From the NCBI GenBank assembly GCA_934157035.1, contig CAKPHG010000002.1, positions 62,001 through 126,000 on the forward strand: a stretch of 64,000 nucleotides of DNA, written 5' to 3'. Numbering within the stretch: the stretch's first letter is position 1; each line of letters begins with the position of its first letter. Under the pieces are notes generated by a model, which was given only the letters and a program-made list of their open reading frames with translations, ran no database searches and was not told the origin of the DNA. The position numbers were made by a program, and so were the translations under genes. Positions 1-10,398 of the stretch are shown one piece after another. This DNA comes from an uncultured Clostridia bacterium (GTDB taxonomy: Bacteria > Bacillota > Clostridia > TANB77 > CAG-508).

Positions 1-613
1 TTTTCTGTTTTAAATCTATAGTAGCTATTCGGTTTATTCCTTCTATTCCTAAAGCTCTTTCTATAATATTCTTTTGCTTTTCTTGCTCTTTTCTTAAAGA
101 TATTTCTTTTTTATTTAAATCTATGGATTGAACAACATCTTTTATTTGTTTTTTTAGTTCATCTTCTATTGTCTTTTCTTTAAACAATATATTGTTTTCA
201 ATTATTTTTTTATTATATATTCCTATTTCTGTCGTATCTAAATAATATTTACCTATTTCTCCTTCATCTACTAAGTAAAGTCCTTGTATCCTACCATTTA
301 TTTTTAGTCTTTCCATTAGGTAAATATCCTTTATTTTTAAATATTCCTCTTTATTTTTTAAGTTTGAATTTATCTTATTTATATCATATACAAACTTTTT
401 ATTAGTTATTAAAAAGCCTATTAGTTTTCCTTTTATTTCATCTAATATAATACATTTTTCTATTGAACCAACTAATTCGGTTTCTTCATAATATTCTTCA
501 TCTTTTATATATACAATTATTTCTGTGTTCAATTCTTTTGCAATATAACATTTTTCTAATTTTTTTATAATCTTTACTCTTATTACTTTTCCTATATATT
601 CTTTTAATTCCAT
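1..613 (-). CDS. Hypothetical protein, 3' end beyond window edge
   Basis: An open frame begins at an ATG at 613 and runs off the left edge after about 204 codons, so the C-terminus is not seen. The visible part is rich in Lys, Glu and Ile, has no signal peptide or membrane segment, and ends in a charged stretch (about residues 150-190) that looks helical or coiled-coil. I do not recognise the family. It lies downstream of the secretion operon and is separated from it by a hairpin at 658-683, so it may be a separate transcript or a read-through distal gene. Function unknown; the reading frame itself is convincing because it is long and unbroken. Confidence 0.7.
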   Translation of the reverse strand, partial: MELKEYIGKVIRVKIIKKLEKCYIAKELNTEIIVYIKDEEYYEETELVGSIEKCIILDEIKGKLIGFLITNKKFVYDINKINSNLKNKEEYLKIKDIYLMERLKINGRIQGLYLVDEGEIGKYYLDTTEIGIYNKKIIENNILFKEKTIEDELKKQIKDVVQSIDLNKKEISLRKEQEKQKNIIERALGIEGINRIATIDLKQK

Positions 614-657
614 ATTATCACCATTTATATTTTATCACAAATTAACTATATATGTAA

Positions 658-683
658 ATAAGAAGGGATTTTTCCCTTCTTAT
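658..683 (-). terminator. Hairpin terminator after the secretion operon
   Basis: Perfect 11-bp inverted repeat (ATAAGAAGGGA / TCCCTTCTTAT) with a 4-nt loop, directly after the stop codon of the 429-aa gene. The U-tract on the minus strand is weak, so termination may be partial. Confidence 0.55.
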
Positions 684-694
684 ACATTTTTTAT

Positions 695-1984
695 TTATTT
701 AACCATCTCAAAAGACAATACAAATTTATTTTCATCTAGTAATTTCATTATTATATTACAATTAATTTCTTTTTCACTTTCCAAAGTCAAATCTGTTAAA
801 GTAATTTGGTATATAAGTAAATTTCCTATTTTATCTGAATAAGATTTATATTTTACATTATTGTATTTAAACATATATTGTTTTACATAGTTTTCAAAAT
901 CAGTTTGCTTTTTGAAATAATTTGCTTTAAAATCTTCATCTAATATAGAATAAGCTGAACTATAATCTTTCATATTTAGCATTTCAAAAAATCTATTTAT
1001 ATTCATTATTCCTTTATCTTGATTTTTAGCTTTTTCATACTTTTCTATATATTCTTTGCTTTCTATAGTATAATCATCTAGTTGTACAGTATATTCCATA
1101 ACTGCTGATTCTTTAAATATATATATCTTTCCATATTGATCTTTTACTGTATAAATGTTTTTACCATCACTTTGTCCTACTTCACATTCTGTTCCTATAG
1201 TATACATTATTTCTTTAGTAGAATTTACATATTTAGTAAAATCTTCAGATGTAGGAAACTTTTTAATCTTATAATTTTCATCTAATTGCTCGTATGCTTT
1301 ATTTATATCCTTTAGAATATTATCTATATAATCAGTTAAGTATAATAATCCCATTTGTTGTTCTGATATATTTGGAGTTTTATATATATTTGATTCATAA
1401 TTTTGAATTTCTTTTAAAGCAGTATTTACTGCAATTTCACTTTTATCTTTAGATTCATCTAATATAATATCAAAAGTTCTATTTGACTTATCTAACTGCA
1501 CTACAATATTAGCTTTTTCTTGCTTAGGATCCTCATTTTCAAAATTATCCTCTATTACTTTTCCATAAATAAAGTATGTAGATACATTTGCATTGTTATT
1601 ATATTCGTATATTTCTTTTGCCATAAAAGTTGTTCCAATGTCATATATTTTTATTTTTTGTATAACATTGTTTACAGTTATATTATTTTTATTTATATAT
1701 TCTGTTGAAAGAAGATTATATATATTTTGACTATCCTTTTGTGTGTTATATTGCATATAATCATTTACACAACTTAATACTGTAAAAAAGGTATCTATAT
1801 TTTCTAGTTTGTTTATTTTTCCGAATTCTGTGTTTTTTAAATATTCTTCATATTCTTGATCTACATCTTCTCTTAATATAACATTTTCAGACGCCTTTTT
1901 GTTTAATTTTATTAATGCAAATAAAACTGAACCAATAAGAATAATACATATAACACATATAATAATCAGTTTCTTTGTATTCAT
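695..1984 (-). CDS. Membrane-anchored NTF2-like protein, VirB8/TcpC-type T4SS component (putative)
   Basis: 429 aa. One N-terminal transmembrane helix (about residues 5-28) is followed by a large extracytoplasmic part. That part shows three similar helix-rich blocks, near residues 65-105, 210-255 and 325-375, each with an aromatic/acidic pattern like NYMQY..LLSTEY or FEMLNMKDYSSAYSIL. These look like NTF2-like folds, the fold used by VirB8 and the Gram-positive TcpC proteins. It is the last gene of the minus-strand secretion operon, 26 nt after the wall hydrolase. By position and architecture it probably scaffolds the channel outside the membrane. The NTF2 assignment is inference from the pattern, not a clear family match. 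Confidence 0.55.
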   Translation of the reverse strand: MNTKKLIIICVICIILIGSVLFALIKLNKKASENVILREDVDQEYEEYLKNTEFGKINKLENIDTFFTVLSCVNDYMQYNTQKDSQNIYNLLSTEYINKNNITVNNVIQKIKIYDIGTTFMAKEIYEYNNNANVSTYFIYGKVIEDNFENEDPKQEKANIVVQLDKSNRTFDIILDESKDKSEIAVNTALKEIQNYESNIYKTPNISEQQMGLLYLTDYIDNILKDINKAYEQLDENYKIKKFPTSEDFTKYVNSTKEIMYTIGTECEVGQSDGKNIYTVKDQYGKIYIFKESAVMEYTVQLDDYTIESKEYIEKYEKAKNQDKGIMNINRFFEMLNMKDYSSAYSILDEDFKANYFKKQTDFENYVKQYMFKYNNVKYKSYSDKIGNLLIYQITLTDLTLESEKEINCNIIMKLLDENKFVLSFEMVK

Positions 1985-2010
1985 TTTTATATAATCTCCT
2001 TTCTCAACTT

Positions 2011-5000
2011 TTAAAAATACCAGTTTCCACCTATTTCTTCTCCATTTGGGTGAGTTTGCCTTGTTTTTGCTGAATCAGTTCTAAAACTTGTATATTTGTG
2101 ATTTCTAGCTCCTGCCAAAGCATCATCTACTGCTCTTTTTACATGTTCAGGTGAATTTCCATTTAAATATTTCTTATAATTATTAGCATACTTAGGAATT
2201 CCATAAGAGAACTGTCCTGTCGCTGTTATTTGAGCATACGGATTATTTCCTCCAAATCTTACCCATGCTTCAGAAACACATCTATTTAGTACACATGTCA
2301 TAACTGCTAATGCTCCGTCATAACTACTTGAACATTCTGAGGCAACAATTGCATAAATTGTATCCAATTTAGTTTCATCACTTATTGTAACTTTTCCTGT
2401 TGAAACAGGTCTTTTATTATTCATACTTACGTAATTTAATGGGTTTTGAGGAGTTCCATTAAATTCTACTTGGAAATGTAAATGAGGTCCAGTTGAACGT
2501 CCTGTGCTACCAACATAAGCAATAACTTGTCCTCTTGTTACCGTGTCTCCTGCTTTAACCAAATTTCTTAGGTTGTGCATATATTTAGTTACATAACCGT
2601 TTTCATGTTTTATAGCTATCCAATTTCCTGCAGAAGGACTTGATTCTGCTGATACTATTACTACCCCATCTGCTGAAGCTATTATTGGCGTTCCTTGAGC
2701 TGTCGCTATATCTATTCCCTTATGATTTGTAGAAGCTCCCGCTGTAGGTGCTTTTCTTGAACCAAATCCTGAACTTATTCTACATACTGCATTTTCTTCT
2801 AGTGGCCACCAAAATTCTGAACCTGAAATTATAGTTCCTCCACCTATACCTCCATCTTCTGGCAAATCAGCATAATAGTCTTCATCTGGAAATGTCATTA
2901 AATATTGCAAATGTTCTACAAGTCCTTGCATTTTTACTACATACGCACTCTCATAATCTTTATTTTCGATATATTGTTTTTCTATATTATAAGTATCTTT
3001 TGTATGTTCCTCTGTTACTAATTTATCACTTGCGTTATATCCTGTACTATTTGATTGAAGTGCTGCATATAACATTTGTAATCCACTTCTTAATTTTCCT
3101 ATTGGTTCTTCTTCTACAGTACTATTAGGAATTCTATATTTCACATTAATTCCATTTTTTACATATTCTGATTCTTTTGCACAACTTAATGCTATTGGAT
3201 CTGAATATATTAGTGCATCTGCATTTACTGTTGCATTACAGTCATATTTACATTTTCCAGTACCATTTACTAGTAGCCCTAAGAATTGTTTTGATTTTTC
3301 TATTGAGCTTTTTAATATTGGCTCATTATATGTAACTGTTGTTGTTAGCACTTGTGTTTTAGTATTTGTTCTTATCGCAAATTTATCATACCAATATCCA
3401 TCTGCTTGATCTGGTCCCCAATCTACTTGTCCTTCAAATTGTTCTGGTGAATGATATTTAGATAATGTTGATGGTATAGATTCGTTTTTTTCAACAGGCC
3501 CTACTTCTGTTAAAGTTCCTTCTATATTTTTTGTATACTCAAATTCTTCATTAAAACTCCATGTATCTGCAGATTCAATCTTTAAAACTGGCGTTTGAGT
3601 TGTTGTTATTGTTACTGTCCTTGTTTTTTCCATATATTCTCCAGAAGATGTTGCTTTACTTGTATAATTATTCTCCCTATTCTTGTAATCTTTCATATAG
3701 TTTTCTGATTCTACAGTTTCTCTAACTATTGTTGTATCATCTTGAACTACTAATTTTATATTAGTATCTCTTGCTAATAAAGCAACATGATAAACAAATT
3801 CAGGATTTTGAGTTATCTCGCATAAATTTATTAAAAATTCGTATGGCATTGTATATTTTGAAATAAGTGATTTATAATCCACTTCAACAGTTGATAATTC
3901 ATATTCTTCTTTTTTATTTGCTTCTTGTTGTAACCAAGCATCTAAATCTCCAAACCATCCTCCTATTGGTGTACTAGACTCTTTTACAACTGTTGTTTTT
4001 ATTTCAACCATAATAAGTTTTTCGTTAGTATCATCAATAGTATAACAATATCTTAAATTTTTATCATTCTTTTCAAGTCTCTCCATAAAGTCTTCATAAT
4101 CAGTATATTCCATTTTTTGGTAGTTTTTTTCTGTTACTGGTTCATTATTTTTACTATAGTAACCATCTTCAAAATCTGCTTTAACTACTTCTGGTTCTTT
4201 TGTTGTACGATATACATATATTCCACCATCTACCAAATTTTGATTTGCAGGATTTACAACTGCTTCTGTCTGGTTTCTATGTGGTTGTTGAGTAATAATA
4301 TCTGCTCTTATAAATTCTGCAATATATTTTTCTATTAATCTTCTAGTTTCTTCATTTTCTAACATTTTTTCAATTTCTTCTTCTTTACTATCTACATCAC
4401 CTAACAAACGTAATCCTTGTAAAGAAACTCCATTTCTTGATAATTCTCTAGTATATTGATCTACTAAAGTATAAGTTTTTTTCGTTGTTTCTCTTATATT
4501 TCCGTTATCATCTAACACATTTCCACTAGCATCATATCTATTTCCATTATAGTCATATGTATAACCTGTCTTTTCATCTACATATTTTTGTGACATAGAT
4601 TCTTCTGTTCCTAAAATCTGACCTGTCTTAGCATCAACTACATATTCAATTTTTTGGTCTATATCTGTCCAGAAATCATTTGTAAGCCATTTCCATGCTT
4701 TATCAAGAAATCCTCCCACTACACTGCTTGCAGAAGATATTAAATTTACCATTGCATCTTTTACAGCTCCAATTATTCCAAATAGCATTGCTCCAGCAAG
4801 GAGTATTGGCAAAAATTTGATTAATACTCTTAATATCATTCTTCTTATAAAATCTTTATCTTTTAGTTTTCTTAATAACATTTTTACTGCTTCTTTAGCA
4901 GCCTTTAGTTTATTTCCCTTTGCAAGATTAGCGGCTATTTTTTTTACATTTTCTACATCTTGTTTTGCAGAATCTATTTCTTGTTTTACAGAATCTATCC

Positions 5001-5061
5001 CTGCTTTTACATTTCCTATTAAATTATTTCCATTATTGTTACTCATTATATTTGCCACCAC
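2011..5061 (-). CDS. T4SS-associated bifunctional cell-wall hydrolase (M23 peptidase + SleB-like hydrolase)
   Basis: 1016 aa. A hydrophobic segment near residues 75-110 should anchor it in the membrane; a long Glu/Lys/Thr-rich middle part has no recognised fold. An M23 (LytM) endopeptidase domain covers about residues 765-880 with zinc ligands in HKGID (H780, D784) and HLH (H860, H862) plus H829. The last 120 residues resemble the SleB/hydrolase-2 domain, with YAIVASECSSSYDGALAVMTCVLNR and the GQFSYG and TSFR blocks. This is the VirB1/PrgK-type function: opening peptidoglycan for the secretion channel. The start sits 2 nt after the stop of the preceding 311-aa gene, indicating translational coupling. 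Confidence 0.85.
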   Translation of the reverse strand: MVANIMSNNNGNNLIGNVKAGIDSVKQEIDSAKQDVENVKKIAANLAKGNKLKAAKEAVKMLLRKLKDKDFIRRMILRVLIKFLPILLAGAMLFGIIGAVKDAMVNLISSASSVVGGFLDKAWKWLTNDFWTDIDQKIEYVVDAKTGQILGTEESMSQKYVDEKTGYTYDYNGNRYDASGNVLDDNGNIRETTKKTYTLVDQYTRELSRNGVSLQGLRLLGDVDSKEEEIEKMLENEETRRLIEKYIAEFIRADIITQQPHRNQTEAVVNPANQNLVDGGIYVYRTTKEPEVVKADFEDGYYSKNNEPVTEKNYQKMEYTDYEDFMERLEKNDKNLRYCYTIDDTNEKLIMVEIKTTVVKESSTPIGGWFGDLDAWLQQEANKKEEYELSTVEVDYKSLISKYTMPYEFLINLCEITQNPEFVYHVALLARDTNIKLVVQDDTTIVRETVESENYMKDYKNRENNYTSKATSSGEYMEKTRTVTITTTQTPVLKIESADTWSFNEEFEYTKNIEGTLTEVGPVEKNESIPSTLSKYHSPEQFEGQVDWGPDQADGYWYDKFAIRTNTKTQVLTTTVTYNEPILKSSIEKSKQFLGLLVNGTGKCKYDCNATVNADALIYSDPIALSCAKESEYVKNGINVKYRIPNSTVEEEPIGKLRSGLQMLYAALQSNSTGYNASDKLVTEEHTKDTYNIEKQYIENKDYESAYVVKMQGLVEHLQYLMTFPDEDYYADLPEDGGIGGGTIISGSEFWWPLEENAVCRISSGFGSRKAPTAGASTNHKGIDIATAQGTPIIASADGVVIVSAESSPSAGNWIAIKHENGYVTKYMHNLRNLVKAGDTVTRGQVIAYVGSTGRSTGPHLHFQVEFNGTPQNPLNYVSMNNKRPVSTGKVTISDETKLDTIYAIVASECSSSYDGALAVMTCVLNRCVSEAWVRFGGNNPYAQITATGQFSYGIPKYANNYKKYLNGNSPEHVKRAVDDALAGARNHKYTSFRTDSAKTRQTHPNGEEIGGNWYF

Positions 5062-5063
5062 CT

Positions 5064-5999
5064 TTACATAGAAACACTAATTTTTAATCTTTGTATATAT
5101 TCTTTTGTATTTTGTTTGTATGTTTCATAGTCTGGTACAACATCTGAAAAAGTAATACCTTCTGTTTGAACACCTAAACTGTATATTTTATCAAATTTTA
5201 TATTATAAACTCTATAGAAATTTGCTGGTATTTCACACAAAGTACTTGATATTTCTGAAATGTTAGAGTTATACAAAACTCCATTACTTCCTACCAAATA
5301 TGTAGTTTTATTCTGCTTCTTTGTGTCTATTAGAATTCTTTTATCAGTATTATTTTCAAATTTTATCTCGTATTTTTCATAGTCTTTATACACTTGTTTA
5401 GATGTAACTATTACTTTTATGCCATTTATTTCACTTTCTCTATTTATATTTTCTTTATATATTAATGAATTTATATTTAACTTTCCATTAGGCTCATTTT
5501 TACATATTGTAATATAATCTTGATGAAATTCTTTATTTTGAGTATTTCCCGTAGATAACATATCTGCATAAAATTTTACTCTATATGTATAAAATCCATC
5601 ATTGCTTATAAAATTTTCTATATTTGCTATTCTTTTACTAGAAAATATAATATCAGTATAACCTTTTTTAAAATTTTCTAATTTATTTTCAAACAAAACA
5701 TCCTTACAGTCATCTGTAAGCATGTTAAATGCTCCTTCTATATCTCCGCTATTACATTTTTTAATAAAAGTTTCTATTTCTTCTACATTATTTTTTGTAA
5801 TTTCTACAGAAACAGTTTCACCACCTATAATAGATTTAGTTGGCAAACCTTCTGTGTCTTCTTTTATAGTATTGCTTTTCTTACTATTTTTTGCAAATTG
5901 ATTTAATAGTTGAATAAGAATAATAAGAAGAGCAATTACAATAATAGCTGTTATAATTGTTTTCCTATTTTTATTCCATATACTTATAATATTTTTCAT
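5064..5999 (-). CDS. Single-pass membrane protein with NTF2-like domain, T4SS operon
   Basis: 311 aa. An N-terminal transmembrane helix (about residues 13-33) is followed by an NTF2-like block (about 75-170: IETFIKKCNSGDIEGAFNML). A C-terminal beta-rich part (about 190-300) has the pattern YEIKFENNTDKRILID, seen in extracellular immunoglobulin-like DUF4352-type domains. It lies between the VirB6-like and wall-hydrolase genes in one operon. It shares its general layout with the 429-aa gene at the end of the operon, so the two may be paired VirB8-like components. The role is inferred from context and fold pattern only. Confidence 0.55.
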   Translation of the reverse strand: MKNIISIWNKNRKTIITAIIVIALLIILIQLLNQFAKNSKKSNTIKEDTEGLPTKSIIGGETVSVEITKNNVEEIETFIKKCNSGDIEGAFNMLTDDCKDVLFENKLENFKKGYTDIIFSSKRIANIENFISNDGFYTYRVKFYADMLSTGNTQNKEFHQDYITICKNEPNGKLNINSLIYKENINRESEINGIKVIVTSKQVYKDYEKYEIKFENNTDKRILIDTKKQNKTTYLVGSNGVLYNSNISEISSTLCEIPANFYRVYNIKFDKIYSLGVQTEGITFSDVVPDYETYKQNTKEYIQRLKISVSM

Positions 6000-6031
6000 T
6001 GTAATTGCTCCTTTCTTACTATACTCCTGAA

Positions 6032-8404
6032 TTATCTTTTATTTTTTATTCCTTCTTTTTCTTTTAAATAATTCATTGCTAAATCTGCTCTCTTTTCTGC
6101 ATTATCTTTTGAAACACCAGCACTTTGTAATTGATGTACTAAATTCTCATAATCTGCTTGTGCTTTTTTATCATCATTTAATCTATCAGGGGTAATATTA
6201 TTTTTCTTTCCTATAGCTGCAATAATAGCTGCTTGAGTATCATCTAATCCCATCTTTTGTGCTGCTTTTTGTGATTTTATCATATCTTTTATGTCGCTAA
6301 ATCCTTTTTCAATATATGGATCTAATGAATTCATTTGTTCTTTAACCTCTTTATTAGTTGGGGCTCTACCACCATTCTTATCTGTTAAATATTCTCTTAC
6401 ATATTGTACATTATTTTCATCTGTTTTTACATTCTTAGAACTTGCAGCATCTTGGTATCTTGTATTTCCATTTGCTAAATCTAATTCTCTTCCTAGTGCT
6501 GTTCCACCTAATACTGGAGCTAGGCTGTGTGCTTGAACTCCTCTTGCTACTCTTCCTCCTGCATTCCAAGCTGTTCCTCCTAAACCTATTACTGGATTTG
6601 CTGCAGAATTTCCTGCTCTTCCTCCTGCATAGGCTCCTATAAACATTCCAGATATTCCTTTGCCTTGTGCAGCTCCAAGAATTGCACCTCCCATGCCTCC
6701 TGCAAGTGTAAATGCTGTTCTTGTGCCAAATCTAGCAGCTCCCTTAATTCCTTTCTTAACCATTGTTCCTGCTCCACCGTGTCCATTTACCCAGTTGGTT
6801 AGTCTATTTGCCTTGCCACTATTTTCAGTTTCTTCAGCTTGAGCACTTTGAGCAGTTTGAGCAGTTTGTTGTTCACCTGATTGCTCAGCTGATTGATTTT
6901 GACCACTAAATTGTTCTGGATGCATATACATATAATTTGGATCTTGCTCTGCCATTTCTTCTGGCGATAATTGTTCTTCAGGTTCTCCATAATTTGGTAA
7001 CTCATAAGGATTTTCTGTTGTTTCTTCATCGTCATTATCTTCCTGTTGTGCTGCATTTCCTTCTGGAAGCTGTTCTACACTTGTACTTCTATTAAATCTA
7101 GGTGGTTTTTCTCCTTCTGCTTTTTCTCCTTTTGGTGATTTTCCTTTTCCTCCACCTTTTCCTCCTAATAGTTTAGATAATCCTAATCCGCCTGCAAATC
7201 CTGCCATTGTGCTTCCAAGTGATGGTGCTTTATCAAATCCGAAGAACTTACGTAGCATTTCTTCTGCTTTTGGTATAAACCACATAACAACTATTGTATA
7301 TATTAAATTACTTGTTGCTAAATTCATAGCAGAAAGAACGAATACATAATATATTACTAAGTGAAATGGCTGTAATAATGCATTAAATATATACTCTTTA
7401 AGCCAAGCATCAAACGCTTGTGCCTTTCCATCATTCATTTTATCTATTGGATATGTAAGAACAACCAATGGAGAAATAATTGTTAAAAATGCCATCATTA
7501 TCATTCTTTTTAAATATTTCCATGTAAATACTATTGTATAATATATTAAAAATACATATATTATTAAATATGCCAGTTGAGTCCAACCATATTTGTTTTG
7601 TAAATTTATTCTAGCTAATCCAAGTAGATTTGTAGCAAATGATTTATCTGCAGTTCCATCTGCATTTCGTATTGTAACAGCAACATTAAGTCCATCATTA
7701 TCCCCTATTATCGCTGTTGTAATAGACTCTGTCATTGTTATTACAAATGACATTATGTATTGCATAAAGAACAACAAACATAATGCAATTACCCAATCAG
7801 TAAGCATTTGTTTATATTTTGCTTTATCTGAGGCTGTACTAGATAATATAATTCTTATACCAACATATACTAAAATTGATAATAAACCTACTACTGCCAA
7901 ATTTCTAAGTGCTACATACCAAGACGCTATTGTTTCTTGTAATTGTGCTGCTGAGCCTTTATCATAATTAGGTTTAATAAAGTTAATATCAAGTGCAGGA
8001 ACTTTTCCTCCAAAAATTTCCTCTGGGCTTAAAGATAATAAAGGTATCTCATATTGGTTAGTCCAAAAACCTATAATCAAGTCACTTTTATTTATTTCCT
8101 CCTTTACAGTTTCCTTTCCAGTAACTGCAAATTTGCTATGTTCTCCATCGGGTTTAAAACTTCCTGAATCCACTGTCACGCTGTTGCCTATAAATTTTTC
8201 CCCAACGGACAAATTCATACACCCTTGTACAAGTCCTATTACAGCATCTCCAAGTGCTTTCACTAAATCTGATATTGGACTTAATAAAACTCCTCCCCAA
8301 TCTGCATGTGAATAAGTTGGTAGCATGAAATTAACAAGTAATAATACACTTAATATTGAAATTGTCATCTTTTGTAGTATGCCTTTTTTTGTACTTTTCT
8401 TCAT
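6032..8404 (-). CDS. VirB6/TrbL-like polytopic T4SS membrane protein
   Basis: 790 aa. An N-terminal signal-like helix (ISILSVLLLVNFMLPTYSHA) is followed by several transmembrane helices between about residues 160 and 380 (for example NLAVVGLLSILVYVGIRIIL and LAYLIIYVFLIYYTIVFTW). A long soluble tail follows, first Gln/Glu/Pro-rich (about 420-530), then Gly/Ala-rich with possible membrane-active segments (MGGAILGAAQGKGISGMFIGAYAGG). This layout matches the extended VirB6/TrbL channel proteins of Gram-positive conjugation systems. The gene sits 14 nt downstream of virB4 in the same operon. The family call rests on topology and neighbours. Confidence 0.75.
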   Translation of the reverse strand: MKKSTKKGILQKMTISILSVLLLVNFMLPTYSHADWGGVLLSPISDLVKALGDAVIGLVQGCMNLSVGEKFIGNSVTVDSGSFKPDGEHSKFAVTGKETVKEEINKSDLIIGFWTNQYEIPLLSLSPEEIFGGKVPALDINFIKPNYDKGSAAQLQETIASWYVALRNLAVVGLLSILVYVGIRIILSSTASDKAKYKQMLTDWVIALCLLFFMQYIMSFVITMTESITTAIIGDNDGLNVAVTIRNADGTADKSFATNLLGLARINLQNKYGWTQLAYLIIYVFLIYYTIVFTWKYLKRMIMMAFLTIISPLVVLTYPIDKMNDGKAQAFDAWLKEYIFNALLQPFHLVIYYVFVLSAMNLATSNLIYTIVVMWFIPKAEEMLRKFFGFDKAPSLGSTMAGFAGGLGLSKLLGGKGGGKGKSPKGEKAEGEKPPRFNRSTSVEQLPEGNAAQQEDNDDEETTENPYELPNYGEPEEQLSPEEMAEQDPNYMYMHPEQFSGQNQSAEQSGEQQTAQTAQSAQAEETENSGKANRLTNWVNGHGGAGTMVKKGIKGAARFGTRTAFTLAGGMGGAILGAAQGKGISGMFIGAYAGGRAGNSAANPVIGLGGTAWNAGGRVARGVQAHSLAPVLGGTALGRELDLANGNTRYQDAASSKNVKTDENNVQYVREYLTDKNGGRAPTNKEVKEQMNSLDPYIEKGFSDIKDMIKSQKAAQKMGLDDTQAAIIAAIGKKNNITPDRLNDDKKAQADYENLVHQLQSAGVSKDNAEKRADLAMNYLKEKEGIKNKR

Positions 8405-8418
8405 ACTTTTCTCTCCTT

Positions 8419-10398
8419 TTAGTACTCTTCTTTCTTTTTATTTTTTTGAACCAACTTATTTATGTTTGTTTCAACAAATTCAAATTCTTTTGCAGTTGGT
8501 TTTATTTGAATTATTGCTGTATCTGCTCCTACTTTTAAAAGACCTTCTCCTTTAAAACAAGTTACTAAGAAATTTGCTTCTCCTGAACTTAATTTAAACA
8601 CTTCTTTTAGATACTCAATTTCTGATTTATCTTGTGCTAAAAATAATTTCGTATCTGATGATGTAAGTACTGCTTGTGCCTCTGGTTTCTCATAGAAATC
8701 TTGGAATCTTTGAGAAATAATCGCTAAAGATACATTTCTTTTTCTTGCACGACGAGCCATTGTGTTTAAAAAGTCTACGGCTTCTGGATATGGAAGTAAC
8801 ATCCATGCCTCGTCAACTAATACTCTTTTTTTAGATGCTTTTGTTCTATCTTCACTATTTTTCTTTACATATTTTTCCCAAATCCAAGAAAGTAAAATCT
8901 GTTGAGCAAGTGGTCTTGCAAATCTTTCTTCTAGTTGAGAAATATCTAAGTTAATAAATAATGTTCCATCTAATAAATCAAATGTTGATTGTCCATCAAA
9001 ATATGCCATCTGTCCGTTATATTCACGAACGTATTGTTTCATAACTTTTATTAAATAACTATAATGGAATTGATAATCCACATTTGTATTTTCTTTTGCT
9101 TTGCCTAAAATTCTCTTATACCAAGAACCAATTGTTGGCATATTTTTCTTTTTCTTTCCAAGCATATTTCCATAATTCATTACTCCTGAATCATATAAAC
9201 TTAATGGATCACTTGTAATATGTAATGCTGCATATTCTTCTGAAACAGCTTCTGAAATTATTTGTTTTGTAAGTTCATTTACTTCTTTACTTCTTGTACT
9301 ACCTCTTGCCATTGTTAATAATGCTTGAGTAACATCTTCTACTTTACTTTCTACATTCAAAACACTTCTTATTCTACCTGTTATTTCATCTCTAACATTT
9401 TCTGGTTCTATATCAAATAGATTTATTACTGTTTTAGATGTAGGACTAATTACTACATTGATTCCACCTAAGCTTTCTGCAACTATTGAATATTCACCTT
9501 CAGCATCTAATGCTAAACTTTGAATTCCCATTAAAACTGCACTACGAGCAATTAATGTTTTCATTGTTACAGATTTACCAGCACCAGATTTAGCAAATAT
9601 AACCATATTATAATTTGCTAGTGATGAATGGAAATTATCAAATAAAATTGGTACACCAGTTTGTTTATTAAATCCTATTGGAATTCCTGTTGGATGTCCT
9701 ACTTCTGAAGTTGTAAATGGAAATACTGTTCCCATTGATCTTCTGTCAAATGTATGTGTTCTTTTTATTTTATCTTGCATTAAAGGTAAGTTACTTTGAA
9801 ATGCTTCTTCTTGCATTCCCCAAGCACTTTTAACTCCAACTAAAGATTTAGACATTTCTGTTGCTAATAATTTAGTATATCTATTTAAATCTTCTAAGCT
9901 GTAAGCAAATAATGTAGAAACTACAGAAGCTTCGAATAATTTATTATAACCTGCTGCAATCTCGTCTCTTAATTGTTCTGCTTCCCATCTTTTTTGTTCC
10001 AAATTACTTTCTCTATTTATATTGCCTCTATCTGATGCAACAATTCTTTCTGTTTCTAGTTCATTTATTGTTCTATTTAATTCATTTTGTGATCTAGATT
10101 CTGCTATAGGATTTATATATATTGAAGTATTAATGTCTCCAAACATATACATATCTCTAAATAGTTCTGGGAATGTTGCCATTCTTGGAAGTGTAGATAC
10201 AAAGAAACTTCTTGCATATCTTGTAACATTTGAAATAATTTCTAAATGATCTATATTACTTGCGTCTATTCCTGAAGGAGCAATTAGTTCTTTAATTGTT
10301 TGTTTTTTTAAAATTTTATATTCATCTGTGTTTGAATAATCGTTATTAAGCTGTCTTTGTTTTTCTTGTTCTCTTTGGTTTTTCTTGCTTAACATCAT
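8419..10398 (-). CDS. virB4: VirB4-family conjugation/T4SS ATPase
   Basis: 659 aa, the energising ATPase of the secretion channel at the inner face of the membrane. The N-terminal VirB4 region (about 25-250) is followed by Walker A (FAKSGAGKSVTMK, near residue 270) and Walker B (RVLVDEAWMLL, near residue 525), then the ARRARKRNVSLAIISQRFQDF block typical of VirB4/TraC ATPases. The ATG is supported by an AAGGAGG site inside the preceding gene, so the two genes overlap by 53 nt in different frames. Length is slightly short for VirB4 (often about 800), consistent with a separate TraC-like protein next door. This is the most secure marker of the secretion locus. Confidence 0.93.
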   Translation of the reverse strand: MMLSKKNQREQEKQRQLNNDYSNTDEYKILKKQTIKELIAPSGIDASNIDHLEIISNVTRYARSFFVSTLPRMATFPELFRDMYMFGDINTSIYINPIAESRSQNELNRTINELETERIVASDRGNINRESNLEQKRWEAEQLRDEIAAGYNKLFEASVVSTLFAYSLEDLNRYTKLLATEMSKSLVGVKSAWGMQEEAFQSNLPLMQDKIKRTHTFDRRSMGTVFPFTTSEVGHPTGIPIGFNKQTGVPILFDNFHSSLANYNMVIFAKSGAGKSVTMKTLIARSAVLMGIQSLALDAEGEYSIVAESLGGINVVISPTSKTVINLFDIEPENVRDEITGRIRSVLNVESKVEDVTQALLTMARGSTRSKEVNELTKQIISEAVSEEYAALHITSDPLSLYDSGVMNYGNMLGKKKKNMPTIGSWYKRILGKAKENTNVDYQFHYSYLIKVMKQYVREYNGQMAYFDGQSTFDLLDGTLFINLDISQLEERFARPLAQQILLSWIWEKYVKKNSEDRTKASKKRVLVDEAWMLLPYPEAVDFLNTMARRARKRNVSLAIISQRFQDFYEKPEAQAVLTSSDTKLFLAQDKSEIEYLKEVFKLSSGEANFLVTCFKGEGLLKVGADTAIIQIKPTAKEFEFVETNINKLVQKNKKKEEY